From NCBI GenBank assembly GCA_964481395.1, contig CAYZYG010000013.1, positions 1-64,000 on the forward strand: a stretch of DNA of 64,000 nucleotides, in the 5' to 3' direction. Under the pieces are notes generated by a model. It had not been told where the DNA came from. It searched no databases and saw only the letters and a list, made by a program, of their open reading frames with translations. Source of the stretch: JBFMFH01 sp964481395 (GTDB lineage: Bacteria > Acidobacteriota > Vicinamibacteria > Vicinamibacterales > JAKQTR01). The position numbers and the translations under genes are program-made. Below are positions 52,837-61,162 of the stretch, piece by piece (the stretch's first letter is position 1; every line of letters begins with the position of its first letter).

Positions 52837-53778
52837 GTGGGCCGCACTGCACTGGTCGCCGTCGGCGGCAACTCGCTGATCCGCGCGGGTGAGAAGGGGA
52901 CGATTGCCGAGCAGCGCGCGAACACCGCGCGCACGGCCGAGTCGATCGTCCAGATCATCCGGCTGGGGTACCGCGTCGTGATCACACACGGCAACGGCCC
53001 TCAAGTGGGGGCCGCGCTGCTGCGGTCCGAGCGGGCGGCCGATCAGGTGTACACGCAGCCGCTGGACGTGTGCGTCGCCTCGACGCAGGGCGAGATCGGG
53101 TACCTCCTGCAGCAGTCGCTGCGGCAGGAGCTGGCGCTGGCCGGGCTGAACACGCCGGTGGTAACGGCGCTCACGCAGGTGGTGGTCTCACCGGACGATC
53201 CCGCCATGCTGAAGCCGTCCAAACCGATCGGGCCGTTCTATTCGGCCCGCGAGGCTGCCGCGAAGCGCGACGAGCTCCGGTGGAACATCGTCGAGGACGC
53301 GGCGCGCGGATACCGGCGGGTGGTGCCGTCGCCCGAGCCGCTCGAAATCGTCGAGGAGCAGGTGATTCGGCAGCTCCTGGGCATCGGCGCCATCGTCATT
53401 GCCGTGGGCGGCGGCGGCGTGCCCGTCGTCCGGACGCACCGGGGCCTGCAGGGCGTTGACGCGGTCATCGACAAGGACCGTGCCTCGGCGTTGCTCGCCT
53501 CCCGGCTCGGCGCGGACGTGTTCATCATCTCGACGGACGCAGACCGGGTGTATCTGGATTTCAAGAAGCCCGGGCAGCGGCCGATCGCGAGGGCCACGGT
53601 CGCCGACATGGAGCGGCACTACGACGCCGGACAGTTTCCGCCTGGCAACATGGGGCCGAAGATCGAATCCGCTCTGCGGTTCCTCCGGGCCGGCGGGCGC
53701 GAGGTCATCATCACGTCGTACGAGCGGCTGCTCGACGCCGTGCGGGGCGAGGCGGGGACGCACATTGTGAGGGGCTGA
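52837..53778 (+). CDS. arcC: carbamate kinase
   Basis: 313 residues from GTG 52837. Amino-acid kinase family with VAVGGNSLIRAGEKGT, ITHGNGPQVGAALLRSE, VASTQGEIGYLLQQSL, VIAVGGGGVPVV, KDRASALLASRLGADVFIISTDADRVYLDF and FPPGNMGPKIESALRFL. It converts carbamoyl phosphate and ADP to ATP, CO2 and ammonia. The gene is 7 bp after argF. In arginine/citrulline fermentation this is the energy-yielding step. GTG start with GTAGGTGG upstream. Confident. Confidence 0.94.
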   Translation: MGRTALVAVGGNSLIRAGEKGTIAEQRANTARTAESIVQIIRLGYRVVITHGNGPQVGAALLRSERAADQVYTQPLDVCVASTQGEIGYLLQQSLRQELALAGLNTPVVTALTQVVVSPDDPAMLKPSKPIGPFYSAREAAAKRDELRWNIVEDAARGYRRVVPSPEPLEIVEEQVIRQLLGIGAIVIAVGGGGVPVVRTHRGLQGVDAVIDKDRASALLASRLGADVFIISTDADRVYLDFKKPGQRPIARATVADMERHYDAGQFPPGNMGPKIESALRFLRAGGREVIITSYERLLDAVRGEAGTHIVRG

Positions 53779-53784
53779 CGGACG

Positions 53785-53854
53785 AGGGATCAGAAGACAG
53801 GAGACTTCGATGCCCTTCCCTGTCGCCCGTCGCCTGGCGCCTGATCCCTGACAG
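53785..53854. repeat. heptamer arrays in an inverted arrangement
   Basis: Ten successive 7-nt units. Left arm GGGATCA, GAAGACA, GGAGAC; right arm in reverse complement GGGATCA, GGCGCCA, GGCGACG. A 9-bp exact inverted repeat AGGGATCAG/CTGATCCCT closes it. Between arcC and the pyrB-like gene; the right arm is next to the start. Confidence 0.85.
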
Positions 53855-53861
53855 GTTGTGT

Positions 53862-54776
53862 ATGAAGTTGACCCACGTCATCGAGTCGCAGCAGTTCACC
53901 GTGCCGCTCCTGATGGAGCTGTTCGACCGCACGCGGCAGATGGAGCGTATCGTCGCGCGGGGGGGAACCCGGGACTACGCCGGACGGGTCATGGCGTCGC
54001 TCTTCTACGAGCCGTCCACGCGCACGCGCTTCTCGTTCGAGGCGGCGATGTACCGTCTCGGAGGGAGGGTCCTGTCGACCGAGCACGCGCGCGTCTTCTC
54101 CTCTGAGGTGGCCGAGGAGCGGCTGGAGGACACCATCCGCATCATGGCGGGGTACTCGGACGTCATCGTGCTGCGGCACCACGAGCCCGACGGCGCGGCA
54201 CGCGCGGCCCGCGTCTCGCCAGTCCCCGTCGTCAACGCCGGCGACGGCGGCGGCGGCCAGCATCCCACGCAGGCGCTGCTGGATCTCTACACGATCTTCC
54301 GGGAACGTCGCACGATGGACGGCCTGACCATCGCGATCGTGGGCGAGTTGGACCAGGGCCGCACGGCTCGCTCGCTCGCCTATCTGTTGAGCAAGTTCGA
54401 GCGCGTGAAGATCCACTTCGTCAGCCCGCCGGAGATTCAGATGCAGCAGGACATCCTGGATCATCTCGACGAGCGCGATATCTGGTACGACCTCGTCTCG
54501 GACGTCGAGTCGGTCGCGGGCGACGTGGACGTCATCTACCAGACGCGCATCCGTCCGGACCGGGTGGCCGACCGGGCGTCGCTCGCCCGCTACACCATCG
54601 ATGCTCGCTTGCTGCGGCGGATGAAACCGGACGCCATGATCCTGCACCCGCTGCCGCGCACGGTCGAGATCGACAAGGCCGTGGACGATGATCCGCGGGC
54701 ACTGTACTTCCGGCAGGCGCAGAACGGTCTGTTCATCCGGATGGCCCTGCTGACGCTCCTGTGGGATCGCGACTGA
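53862..54776 (+). CDS. aspartate-carbamoyltransferase-like protein lacking Lys84
   Basis: 304 residues from ATG 53862 (a TTG 6 bp earlier is possible). Numbering happens to match E. coli ATCase. Present: S52-T-R-T-R56 in EPSTRTRFSFE, S80, R105 (VLRHHEPDG), H134 and Q137 in GGQHPTQALLD, R167, R229 and HPLPRTVEID. Missing: K84 and K83, the mobile-loop lysines of ATCase, are Ala84 and Val83 in SSEVAEERLEDT, and Gln231, which contacts aspartate, is Arg. So the carbamoyl-phosphate site is partly intact, but normal aspartate transcarbamylation is doubtful. It sits between arcC and rocD, away from any pyrimidine gene. It may be a carbamoyltransferase with another substrate or a regulator. Confidence 0.8.
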   Translation: MKLTHVIESQQFTVPLLMELFDRTRQMERIVARGGTRDYAGRVMASLFYEPSTRTRFSFEAAMYRLGGRVLSTEHARVFSSEVAEERLEDTIRIMAGYSDVIVLRHHEPDGAARAARVSPVPVVNAGDGGGGQHPTQALLDLYTIFRERRTMDGLTIAIVGELDQGRTARSLAYLLSKFERVKIHFVSPPEIQMQQDILDHLDERDIWYDLVSDVESVAGDVDVIYQTRIRPDRVADRASLARYTIDARLLRRMKPDAMILHPLPRTVEIDKAVDDDPRALYFRQAQNGLFIRMALLTLLWDRD

Positions 54777-54919
54777 CAAGGCGTCTCCATGCTCGGACCC
54801 CGCAACCAGAAACCCGAAGACTTGTAGCGGCGCCGCTCAGACTCCCTGGTTCCGGCGGCGAGAATGCCAAAGGAACCGAACTGTCATGAGTCGGGCCGGA
54901 ACCGCGGGTCCGGGCTGTG

Positions 54920-54954
54920 CCCGGATCGCGGATCCCGGATCCCGGATCCCGTTC
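54920..54954. repeat. heptamer array, CCCGGAT
   Basis: Five units: CCCGGAT, CGCGGAT, CCCGGAT, CCCGGAT, CCCGTTC, ending 13 bp before the rocD ATG. Same unit as the array inside the gene at 3561. Confidence 0.9.
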
Positions 54955-54967
54955 CAGAAGGTGTCCC

Positions 54968-56173
54968 ATGTCATCGTCCCTTCCAGCCAGCCGGAAGTTC
55001 ATCGAACTCGAAGAGCAGTACGGCGCCCACAACTACCATCCCCTCGACGTCGTGATCGAGCGGGGCGAGGGCGTGTGGGTGTACGACGTCGACGGCAAGA
55101 AATACCTCGACTGCCTCGCCGCCTATTCGGCCGTCAACCAGGGGCATTGCCATCCGCGCATCATGCAGGCGGTCGTCGAGCAGGTGAAGCGCGTGACGCT
55201 CACGTCCCGCGCGTTCCGTAACGATCAGCTCCCGCTGCTCTACAAGCTGCTCCACGACATGACCGGTTACGACATGTCGCTGCCCATGAACTCGGGCGCG
55301 GAAGCCGTCGAAACCGCCGTGAAGGCGGCGCGCAAGTGGGGGTACACCGTCAAGGGCATCCCCGCCGACAAGGCCGAGATCATCGCCTGCGCCGGGAACT
55401 TCCACGGCCGCACCGTGACGATTGTCAGCTTCTCGACCGAGGACCAGTACCGCGACGGGTTCGGCCCGCTGACGCCCGGTTTCGTCGTCGTACCCTACGG
55501 CGATGCCGCGGCCCTCGAGGCGGCGATCACCCCCAACACCGCCGCGTTCATGGTCGAACCCATCCAGGGCGAGGCGGGCATTGTCCTGCCGCCAGACGGC
55601 TACCTGCAGAGAGCCGAAGCGCTTTGTCGGGCGAACAACGTCCTCTTCATCTGCGACGAAATCCAGTCCGGGCTCGGGCGCACGGGAAAGCTGTTCGCGC
55701 ATCAGTGGGAGGGGGTCTCACCGGACATGATCATCGTGGCCAAGGCCCTGTCCGGCGGCTACTACCCGATCTCCGCCGTGCTGGCAAGCAAGGACGTGCT
55801 GGGCGTGTTCCAGCCTGGCGACCACGGCAGCACTTTCGGCGGCAATCCCCTGGCGTGCGCGGTCGCGCGGGCGGCCCTCCAGGTGATCATCGACGAGAAG
55901 CTGGTCGAGCGGTCGGCCGAGCTCGGGGCGTACTTCCTCGGCAGGCTCCGCACGCTCCAGAGCCCCGCGATCAGGGAAATCCGCGGGCGCGGGCTGTGGA
56001 TCGGCGTGGAGATGCACGGCCCAGCCAGGCCCTACTGCGAACGCCTGATGCAGGAGGGGCTGCTGTGCAAGGAAACGCACGAGCACGTGATCCGTCTCGC
56101 GCCGCCGCTGGTCATCACGCGCGACGACATCGACTGGGCCTTCGACCGCCTGAAGAACGTCCTGGAAGGCTGA
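54968..56173 (+). CDS. rocD: ornithine--oxo-acid aminotransferase
   Basis: 401 residues from ATG 54968 with AAGGTG upstream. Class III aminotransferase: YGAHNYHPLDVVIERG (typical of OAT), VYDVDGKKYLDCLAAYSAVNQGHCHP, MNSGAEAVETAVKAARKWGY, FHGRTVTIVSFS, ICDEIQSGLGRTG (Asp binding the PLP pyridine), AKALSGGYYPISAVLAS (PLP Lys) and GSTFGGNPLACAVARAAL. It converts ornithine plus 2-oxoglutarate to glutamate semialdehyde. As part of argF-arcC-pyrB-like-rocD it links citrulline breakdown to glutamate or proline. A heptamer array occupies its leader. Confidence 0.93.
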   Translation: MSSSLPASRKFIELEEQYGAHNYHPLDVVIERGEGVWVYDVDGKKYLDCLAAYSAVNQGHCHPRIMQAVVEQVKRVTLTSRAFRNDQLPLLYKLLHDMTGYDMSLPMNSGAEAVETAVKAARKWGYTVKGIPADKAEIIACAGNFHGRTVTIVSFSTEDQYRDGFGPLTPGFVVVPYGDAAALEAAITPNTAAFMVEPIQGEAGIVLPPDGYLQRAEALCRANNVLFICDEIQSGLGRTGKLFAHQWEGVSPDMIIVAKALSGGYYPISAVLASKDVLGVFQPGDHGSTFGGNPLACAVARAALQVIIDEKLVERSAELGAYFLGRLRTLQSPAIREIRGRGLWIGVEMHGPARPYCERLMQEGLLCKETHEHVIRLAPPLVITRDDIDWAFDRLKNVLEG

Positions 56174-56184
56174 ACGACTGGAGT

Positions 56185-56212
56185 GCCGCGCCGCCGAGGC
56201 GCGGCGCCTTTT
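56185..56212 (+). terminator. Rho-independent terminator after rocD
   Basis: Stem GCCGCGCC (56185-56192) with GGCGCGGC (56198-56205), five-base loop GCCGA, and a TTTT tail at 56209-56212. It should end transcripts from rocD before the cyclic-DPG synthetase gene, so that gene may have its own promoter. Confidence 0.75.
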
Positions 56213-56246
56213 CCCGGCGCCCGGCTCCCGGGCCCCGGATCCCGAG
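56212..56246. repeat. heptamer array, TCCCGGC/CCCCGGA
   Basis: Five units (TCCCGGC, GCCCGGC, TCCCGGG, CCCCGGA, TCCCGAG), beginning at the terminator T-run and ending 7 bp before the next ATG. Confidence 0.8.
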
Positions 56247-56253
56247 GTCTGAC

Positions 56254-57582
56254 ATGAAACCCACCCGCATCCTGATCATGGGCGCCGCCGGGCGCGACTT
56301 TCACAATTTCAACGTCGTCTACCGCGACAACCCGCGCTACCAGGTTGTCGCGTTCACGGCCACGCAGATCCCGAACATCGACGACCGCCGCTATCCGGCG
56401 TCGCTGGCCGGCAAGCTGTACCCCAAGGGCATCCCCATCCTCGCCGAAGAGGATCTCGAGGCGATCATCCGCGCCGAGAAGATCGACGAGGTGGTGTTCT
56501 CGTACAGTGACGTGCCCTACACGCACGTCATGAACCGCGGCTCCATCGCCAACGCCGCCGGCGCCCACTTCACCATCCTCGGCGCGGCCGCCACGATGCT
56601 GAAGAGCAAGAAGCCGGTGGTCGCCGTCTGCGCCGTGCGGACCGGTTCGGGCAAGAGCCAGACGACCCGGCGGATCGCGGGCATCCTGCGCGACGCCGGC
56701 CTGACGGTCGCCGCGATCCGTCACCCGATGCCCTACGGCAACCTCGAAAAGCAGCGCGTGCAGCGCTTCGCGTCGATTGCCGACCTGAAGAAGCACGACT
56801 GCACGATCGAGGAGATCGAAGAGTACGAGCCGCACATCGTCAGCGGCACGATCATCTACGCCGGCGTCGACTACGGCGACATCCTCGCCCAGGCCCAGGC
56901 CGAAGCCGACGTCATCCTGTGGGACGGCGGGAACAACGACACACCGTTCTACGTGCCGGACCTCCATCTCGTCGTGGCGGACCCGTTGCGCGTCGGCAAC
57001 GAGCTGACCTACTACCCGGGCGAGACGAACCTGCGCATGGCCGACGTCGTGTTGATCAACAAGATCGACACCGCGGACATCATGAGTATCAACGCGCTGC
57101 GCGCGAACATCAGGAAGGTCAACACGAAGGCACAAATCGTCGAGGGCGCCTCGCCGATTGTGGTGGACCACCCGGAGCGGATCACCGGCAAGCGCGTGCT
57201 CGTCGTGGAGGATGGTCCGACGCTCACGCACGGTGAGATGAAGTTCGGAGCCGGCATCGTCGCCGCAGGCAAGTTCAACGCCGCGGAGATCGTCGACCCG
57301 AGGCCCTACACGGTCGGGACGATTACCGAGACGTTCAGGAAGTATCCCGGCATCGGTGCCCTGCTTCCGGCGATGGGCTACGGCGACCGGCAGGTCAGGG
57401 ACCTGGAGAAGACCATCAACCGCACGCCCTGCGACGCGGTGATCATCGGGACGCCGATCGATCTGAACCGGCTCGTGAAGATCAAGAAGCCGACCGTGCG
57501 CGTGCGTTACGAATTGCAGGAAATCGGCAGCCCCGACCTGGTGGACGTGCTCCAGCCGATCCTTCGCAAGAAACGCCGGTAG
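56254..57582 (+). CDS. cyclic 2,3-diphosphoglycerate synthetase homologue (GTPase-like)
   Basis: 442 residues from ATG 56254 with GAGGT upstream. N-terminal Rossmann-like domain (ILIMGAAGRDFHNFNVVYRDNP), then a P-loop CAVRTGSGKSQTTRRI (about 127-142), VSGTIIYAGVDYGDIL, LWDGGNNDTPFYVPD and LINKIDTADIMSI. This matches the archaeal cPGS family, which makes cyclic 2,3-bisphosphoglycerate in thermophilic methanogens. In bacteria it is usually annotated only as a GTPase-like protein and its function is not established. Here it follows the carbamoyltransferase/aminotransferase genes, although a terminator separates it from rocD. Thermoprotectant synthesis in this organism is not assumed. Confidence 0.82.
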   Translation: MKPTRILIMGAAGRDFHNFNVVYRDNPRYQVVAFTATQIPNIDDRRYPASLAGKLYPKGIPILAEEDLEAIIRAEKIDEVVFSYSDVPYTHVMNRGSIANAAGAHFTILGAAATMLKSKKPVVAVCAVRTGSGKSQTTRRIAGILRDAGLTVAAIRHPMPYGNLEKQRVQRFASIADLKKHDCTIEEIEEYEPHIVSGTIIYAGVDYGDILAQAQAEADVILWDGGNNDTPFYVPDLHLVVADPLRVGNELTYYPGETNLRMADVVLINKIDTADIMSINALRANIRKVNTKAQIVEGASPIVVDHPERITGKRVLVVEDGPTLTHGEMKFGAGIVAAGKFNAAEIVDPRPYTVGTITETFRKYPGIGALLPAMGYGDRQVRDLEKTINRTPCDAVIIGTPIDLNRLVKIKKPTVRVRYELQEIGSPDLVDVLQPILRKKRR

Positions 57583-57618
57583 GGACGCCTGGGACGTGCG
57601 GGCCGGGGTTCGTGCGCC

Positions 57619-57660
57619 GGGAATCGGGATTCGGGCCGCACCCGAGGCCCGAGTTCGGCC
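57619..57660. repeat. heptamer array, GGGATTC with inverted arm
   Basis: Units GGGAATC, GGGATTC, GGGCCGC, ACCCGAG, GCCCGAG, TTCGGCC after the cPGS-like stop. Confidence 0.7.
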
Positions 57661-57779
57661 ACCAGACCGGCGGCCACTGTCGCGGACCGGCTGATCGAGG
57701 GCGATCGCGTCGCTTCTGTCTGCCGGCGAACGCCCGTCTGTGGGTCATCAATCCCGCAGGCGGGCGTCCCTTCCGGATC

Positions 57780-57807
57780 GAATTCTGAATCGCGACTCCC
57801 GATTCCC
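57780..57807. repeat. heptamer array, GAATCGC/GATTCCC
   Basis: Units GAATTCT, GAATCGC, GACTCCC, GATTCCC just outside the end of the BNR-repeat gene. Confidence 0.65.
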
Positions 57808-57812
57808 GGCGG

Positions 57813-60800
57813 TTATCTGATTCGCGGCTGGTCCTTCAGCGCCGCGTTGATGGCCGCGATGTCGGCCGCCTCGATGGCGGCCAGCTTCTTCTCTGCGTCC
57901 GCCGTCTGGGCCGTGAGTTCCGTCATCCGCAGCTTCTCGCCCTCGTTGGGGGCTTTGAAACCGCGGTTCACATAGCCCGAGACTGACTGAACGTCCTCCC
58001 GCAGCCGCGGGTACTGCCGGTAGCCCAGCCCGGGGAGCGGCCTGGCCAGTTCCTCGTCGCGCCAGCTCTTCAGTCTGTCCATCGCCTGCCTGACCTGCGC
58101 CCGGACGGGTGGGGTCGGTGACGGCTTCCCGAGCGCGCCGTCGAGACCGGTCAACTGCCCGAGCAGATCGTCAACGCGCTCGATGACGGCATTCACACGC
58201 TGCTGCACGGCCAGCATGGCGAACGCCGCATCGATCTGCGCCTGCAGGTCGGCCAGCGAGACTGTCACCTCCGGATCCAGCCGGACCGTCACCGGCGAGG
58301 TCAGCTCACGCCCGCCGGCGCTGACCTTGACCACGTAGTCGCCGGGCAGGACCGCGGGACCGGACGACCCGAACCCGCCCCGCCCCCGCCCCCCCCCCGG
58401 AACGGCGTCCGTCGCCGGGTCAGGTCTGGCCGCCGGGTTGTCGTGCCGGAGATCCCAGATGAAGCGGTTCACGCCGGCCTGGGCGCGCAGATTGCGGATC
58501 GTGCGGACCGTCTTGCCGGACCTGTCCGTGATGGTGATGGTCAGCGGCTGCCTGGTCGCGTTCCGGAGGTACAGGTTGAGGTACGCGCCCGCCGGCGGGT
58601 TCGGCGCGATCCAGTCGCGCTCGTTCTGCCGGAACATGCCGGAACTCCCCGCCCAGCGGATGGCCGGACGCACGGGGAACAGGTAGGCTTCCGCCTTCAT
58701 CGCCGACACCAGTTCCTGGAACGGCCCGGCATCGTCGAGGATGTAGATGCCGCGCCCGTGCGTGGCGACGATGATGTCGTTGTCGCGCGGGTGGATCTTG
58801 ATGTCCCGGACCGGCACTGCGGGGATGTTGTTGCGGATGGAGACCCACGTCGCGCCCTGATCCCAGGAGGCGTAGAGCCCGTTCTCGGTTCCGCCGTAGA
58901 GGAGGTCCCGATTCTTCGGGTCCTCCCGGATGACGTGCGACCAGCCCCGCGGCAGCAGGCCGTTCGTGATCTTCGTCCAGCTCTTGCCGTAGTCGACTGT
59001 CTTGTAGAAGTACGGGGCGTAATCGCCGCTCTGCCAGTGGCTGGCTGAGACGTACGCCGTGCCCTTGTCGAAGCGTGACGCGTCGACTGCGTTGATCCAG
59101 GCGTTGGGCTTCACACCGGGTGCGTTCGCAAACGTATTCGTCCAGGTCTTGCCGCCGTCGCGCGTGATCTGGACGTTGCCGTCGTCCGTCCCCACCCAGA
59201 TGAGATTCGCGTCGAGCGGCGACGGCGCAATGCTGATGATCGTGCAATGGAACTCGGCCGCCGTGTTGTCCGTCACGATCGGCCCGCCGGATGACTTCTG
59301 CTTCTCCTTGTCGTTCGTCGTGAGGTCGGGGCTGATGACCTCCCATGACTGGCCGTAGTTCGTGGTCTTGAAGAGGACGTTGCCGCCGTAATAGACGGTC
59401 TTCGGATCCTGCGGCGACAGGACGATCGGCGCGTCCCAGTTGAAGCGGTACTTCTGTGGCGCCATCCACTGCCCGCTCGACCCGATGCCCCCCGGGTACG
59501 GGTTGATGCCCCACGACGCGCCGGTCTTTCTGTTGGTAAGGGAAATCACGCCACCCTGGAGGTTGTTGTAGACCAGGTCGGGATCCGCGAGGTCCGGCAC
59601 GGCGTAGAACCCGTCTCCCCCGCCCATGTTCTGCCACGCGCTCTTCGGCGTGCCGGGTGCGCCTGGCGTCTGGCTCGGCCCGCACCATGTGCCGTTGTCC
59701 TGCAGTCCGCCGCACAGGTGGTACGGCACGCGCAGGTCGTAGTCGACGTTGTAGAACTGCGTGAACGGGATGTTGTTCAGGATGTCGAAGGTCGCGCCCG
59801 CGTCGTACGACACCTGGAATCCGCCGTCGTCTCCGCTCAGGATCCGGTTCGAATTCGTCGGGTCGATCCACATGGCCTGATGGTCGCCGTGCGTGGAGTT
59901 CCCGATCCGGACGAAAGTGCGGCCGCCGTCCTCGGACTTCATGAGCGGGCCCGAGAGTGAGTAGACGGTATTGGGATGCTGCGGGTCGACACGGATGTCG
60001 GAATAGTAGAACGGCCTGAAGTTGGTGTTCGGATCCTTATTGACCATCCGCCAGCTCGCGCCGGCGTCATTCGATCGCCAGACCTCGCCTTCGTCTGTCG
60101 TTTCGCTGATCACGTAGACGACGGCCGGGTTGCTGCGCGCAACCGCGATCCCGATGCGGTCCATCGGCCCCTTCGGCAGGCCCCGGTTGGCTTCCGGCCC
60201 CGAGAGTTTCTCCCAGGTCGCACCACCGTCCGACGACCTGTAGACGGCCGTCTCGCCGCCGCCAGAATCGAAGTACCAGGCCCAGCGACGGTAGGTGTAC
60301 ATGCCGGCGTAGACGACGTTGGCGTTGGTCGGGTCGATGTCCACGTCGGAGCAGCCCGTAAGGTCGTTCTTGTAGAGGATCTTGTCCCAGCTCTTGCCGC
60401 CGTCGGTGGTCTTGAAGAGGCCGCGATCCTCGTTCGGCCCCCAGGCGCCGCCCAACACGCACGCGTAGACGACGTCAGGATTGCGCGGATCGATCCGCAG
60501 CCGGGCGATCTTGTCGGCATTCTTCAGCCCGACGTGGGTCCAGTGCTCGCCCGCGTCGATCGACTTGAACACGCCCTCGCCGAACGACGCGCTGTTCCGG
60601 GGATTGCCTTCACCGGTGGCCACGTAGACCACGCTGGGGTCCGAGGGCGCCAGCGCGATGTCGCCGATCGACACGTTCGGCTGGCCGTCGAAGAGCGCCG
60701 TCCACGACACGCCGTTGTTGGTGGTTTTGAACACGCCGCCGGCAGCCGCCCCGACATACCAGGTGTTGATGTCCCCGGGAATGCCGGCGATTGCCGAGAT

Positions 60801-60962
60801 GCGCCCCGTCTGGGCCGTGGGACCGATGTTGCGCCACGGCAGGGCCCTGAGCGCGTCCGCCGGTAACGACTGGAAGGACTGGGCCGCGACCGGGCCGAGG
60901 CCGGCCAGTGCCAGGCCTGCGCCCAGTGCCACGGCCGCCGCGAACGTACGCCGCTTGCTCAT
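57813..60962 (-). CDS. large secreted BNR/sortilin-repeat (VPS10-like) protein
   Basis: 1049 residues with GAGG upstream. Signal peptide about 1-27 (AAVALGAGLALAGLGPVAA). Residues about 40-800 contain many BNR-type repeats of the form S-x-D-x-G-x-T/S-W: TTNNGVSWTALF, SIDAGEHWTHVG, TTDGGKSWDKIL, SSDGGATWEKLS, SNDAGASWRMVN, TRDGGKTWTNTF, SWDQGATWVSIR. Such beta-propellers are found in sialidases, photosystem-assembly proteins and sortilins. A Gly-rich linker (GGGRGRGGFGSSGPA) near residue 880 and an alpha-helical C-terminal region (about 900-1040) follow. No active-site motif for a hydrolase is clear. Probably extracellular or surface-bound binding protein. Divergent from the serine genes. Confidence 0.85.
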   Translation of the reverse strand: MSKRRTFAAAVALGAGLALAGLGPVAAQSFQSLPADALRALPWRNIGPTAQTGRISAIAGIPGDINTWYVGAAAGGVFKTTNNGVSWTALFDGQPNVSIGDIALAPSDPSVVYVATGEGNPRNSASFGEGVFKSIDAGEHWTHVGLKNADKIARLRIDPRNPDVVYACVLGGAWGPNEDRGLFKTTDGGKSWDKILYKNDLTGCSDVDIDPTNANVVYAGMYTYRRWAWYFDSGGGETAVYRSSDGGATWEKLSGPEANRGLPKGPMDRIGIAVARSNPAVVYVISETTDEGEVWRSNDAGASWRMVNKDPNTNFRPFYYSDIRVDPQHPNTVYSLSGPLMKSEDGGRTFVRIGNSTHGDHQAMWIDPTNSNRILSGDDGGFQVSYDAGATFDILNNIPFTQFYNVDYDLRVPYHLCGGLQDNGTWCGPSQTPGAPGTPKSAWQNMGGGDGFYAVPDLADPDLVYNNLQGGVISLTNRKTGASWGINPYPGGIGSSGQWMAPQKYRFNWDAPIVLSPQDPKTVYYGGNVLFKTTNYGQSWEVISPDLTTNDKEKQKSSGGPIVTDNTAAEFHCTIISIAPSPLDANLIWVGTDDGNVQITRDGGKTWTNTFANAPGVKPNAWINAVDASRFDKGTAYVSASHWQSGDYAPYFYKTVDYGKSWTKITNGLLPRGWSHVIREDPKNRDLLYGGTENGLYASWDQGATWVSIRNNIPAVPVRDIKIHPRDNDIIVATHGRGIYILDDAGPFQELVSAMKAEAYLFPVRPAIRWAGSSGMFRQNERDWIAPNPPAGAYLNLYLRNATRQPLTITITDRSGKTVRTIRNLRAQAGVNRFIWDLRHDNPAARPDPATDAVPGGGRGRGGFGSSGPAVLPGDYVVKVSAGGRELTSPVTVRLDPEVTVSLADLQAQIDAAFAMLAVQQRVNAVIERVDDLLGQLTGLDGALGKPSPTPPVRAQVRQAMDRLKSWRDEELARPLPGLGYRQYPRLREDVQSVSGYVNRGFKAPNEGEKLRMTELTAQTADAEKKLAAIEAADIAAINAALKDQPRIR

Positions 60963-61056
60963 GAGTACCTCGCGATGAGCTGGATGTGATGGCGAGCCTC
61001 AGCGCCCGCCGAAGCAGGGGCAGAGTGTAGCACACTGGCGACACGAACCCTGGCCC

Positions 61057-61084
61057 GGGGACTCGGGAGTCGGAATTCGGGAGT
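61057..61084. repeat. heptamer array, CGGGAGT
   Basis: Units GGGGACT, CGGGAGT, CGGAATT, CGGGAGT in the gap between the BNR-protein start and the serC terminator. Confidence 0.75.
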
Positions 61085-61095
61085 CGAACAAAAAC

Positions 61096-61133
61096 ACGAA
61101 CGGGGGCCGGAGTCATCTCCCGCCCCCGTTCGT
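61096..61133 (-). terminator. Rho-independent terminator of the serine operon
   Basis: Perfect 12-bp stem ACGAACGGGGGC (61096-61107) and GCCCCCGTTCGT (61122-61133), loop of 14 bases. Reading leftward the stem is followed by GTTTTTG, giving a minus-strand T tract about 30 bp past the serC stop. Confidence 0.88.
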
Positions 61134-61162
61134 CTACTGTCTACTGACGATCGTCAGTACCC

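Noticed and set aside
57583..57812. Possible gene or RNA in the gap after the cPGS-like gene
   Set aside because: Only short GC-rich frames and two heptamer arrays are present; no motif supports a product.
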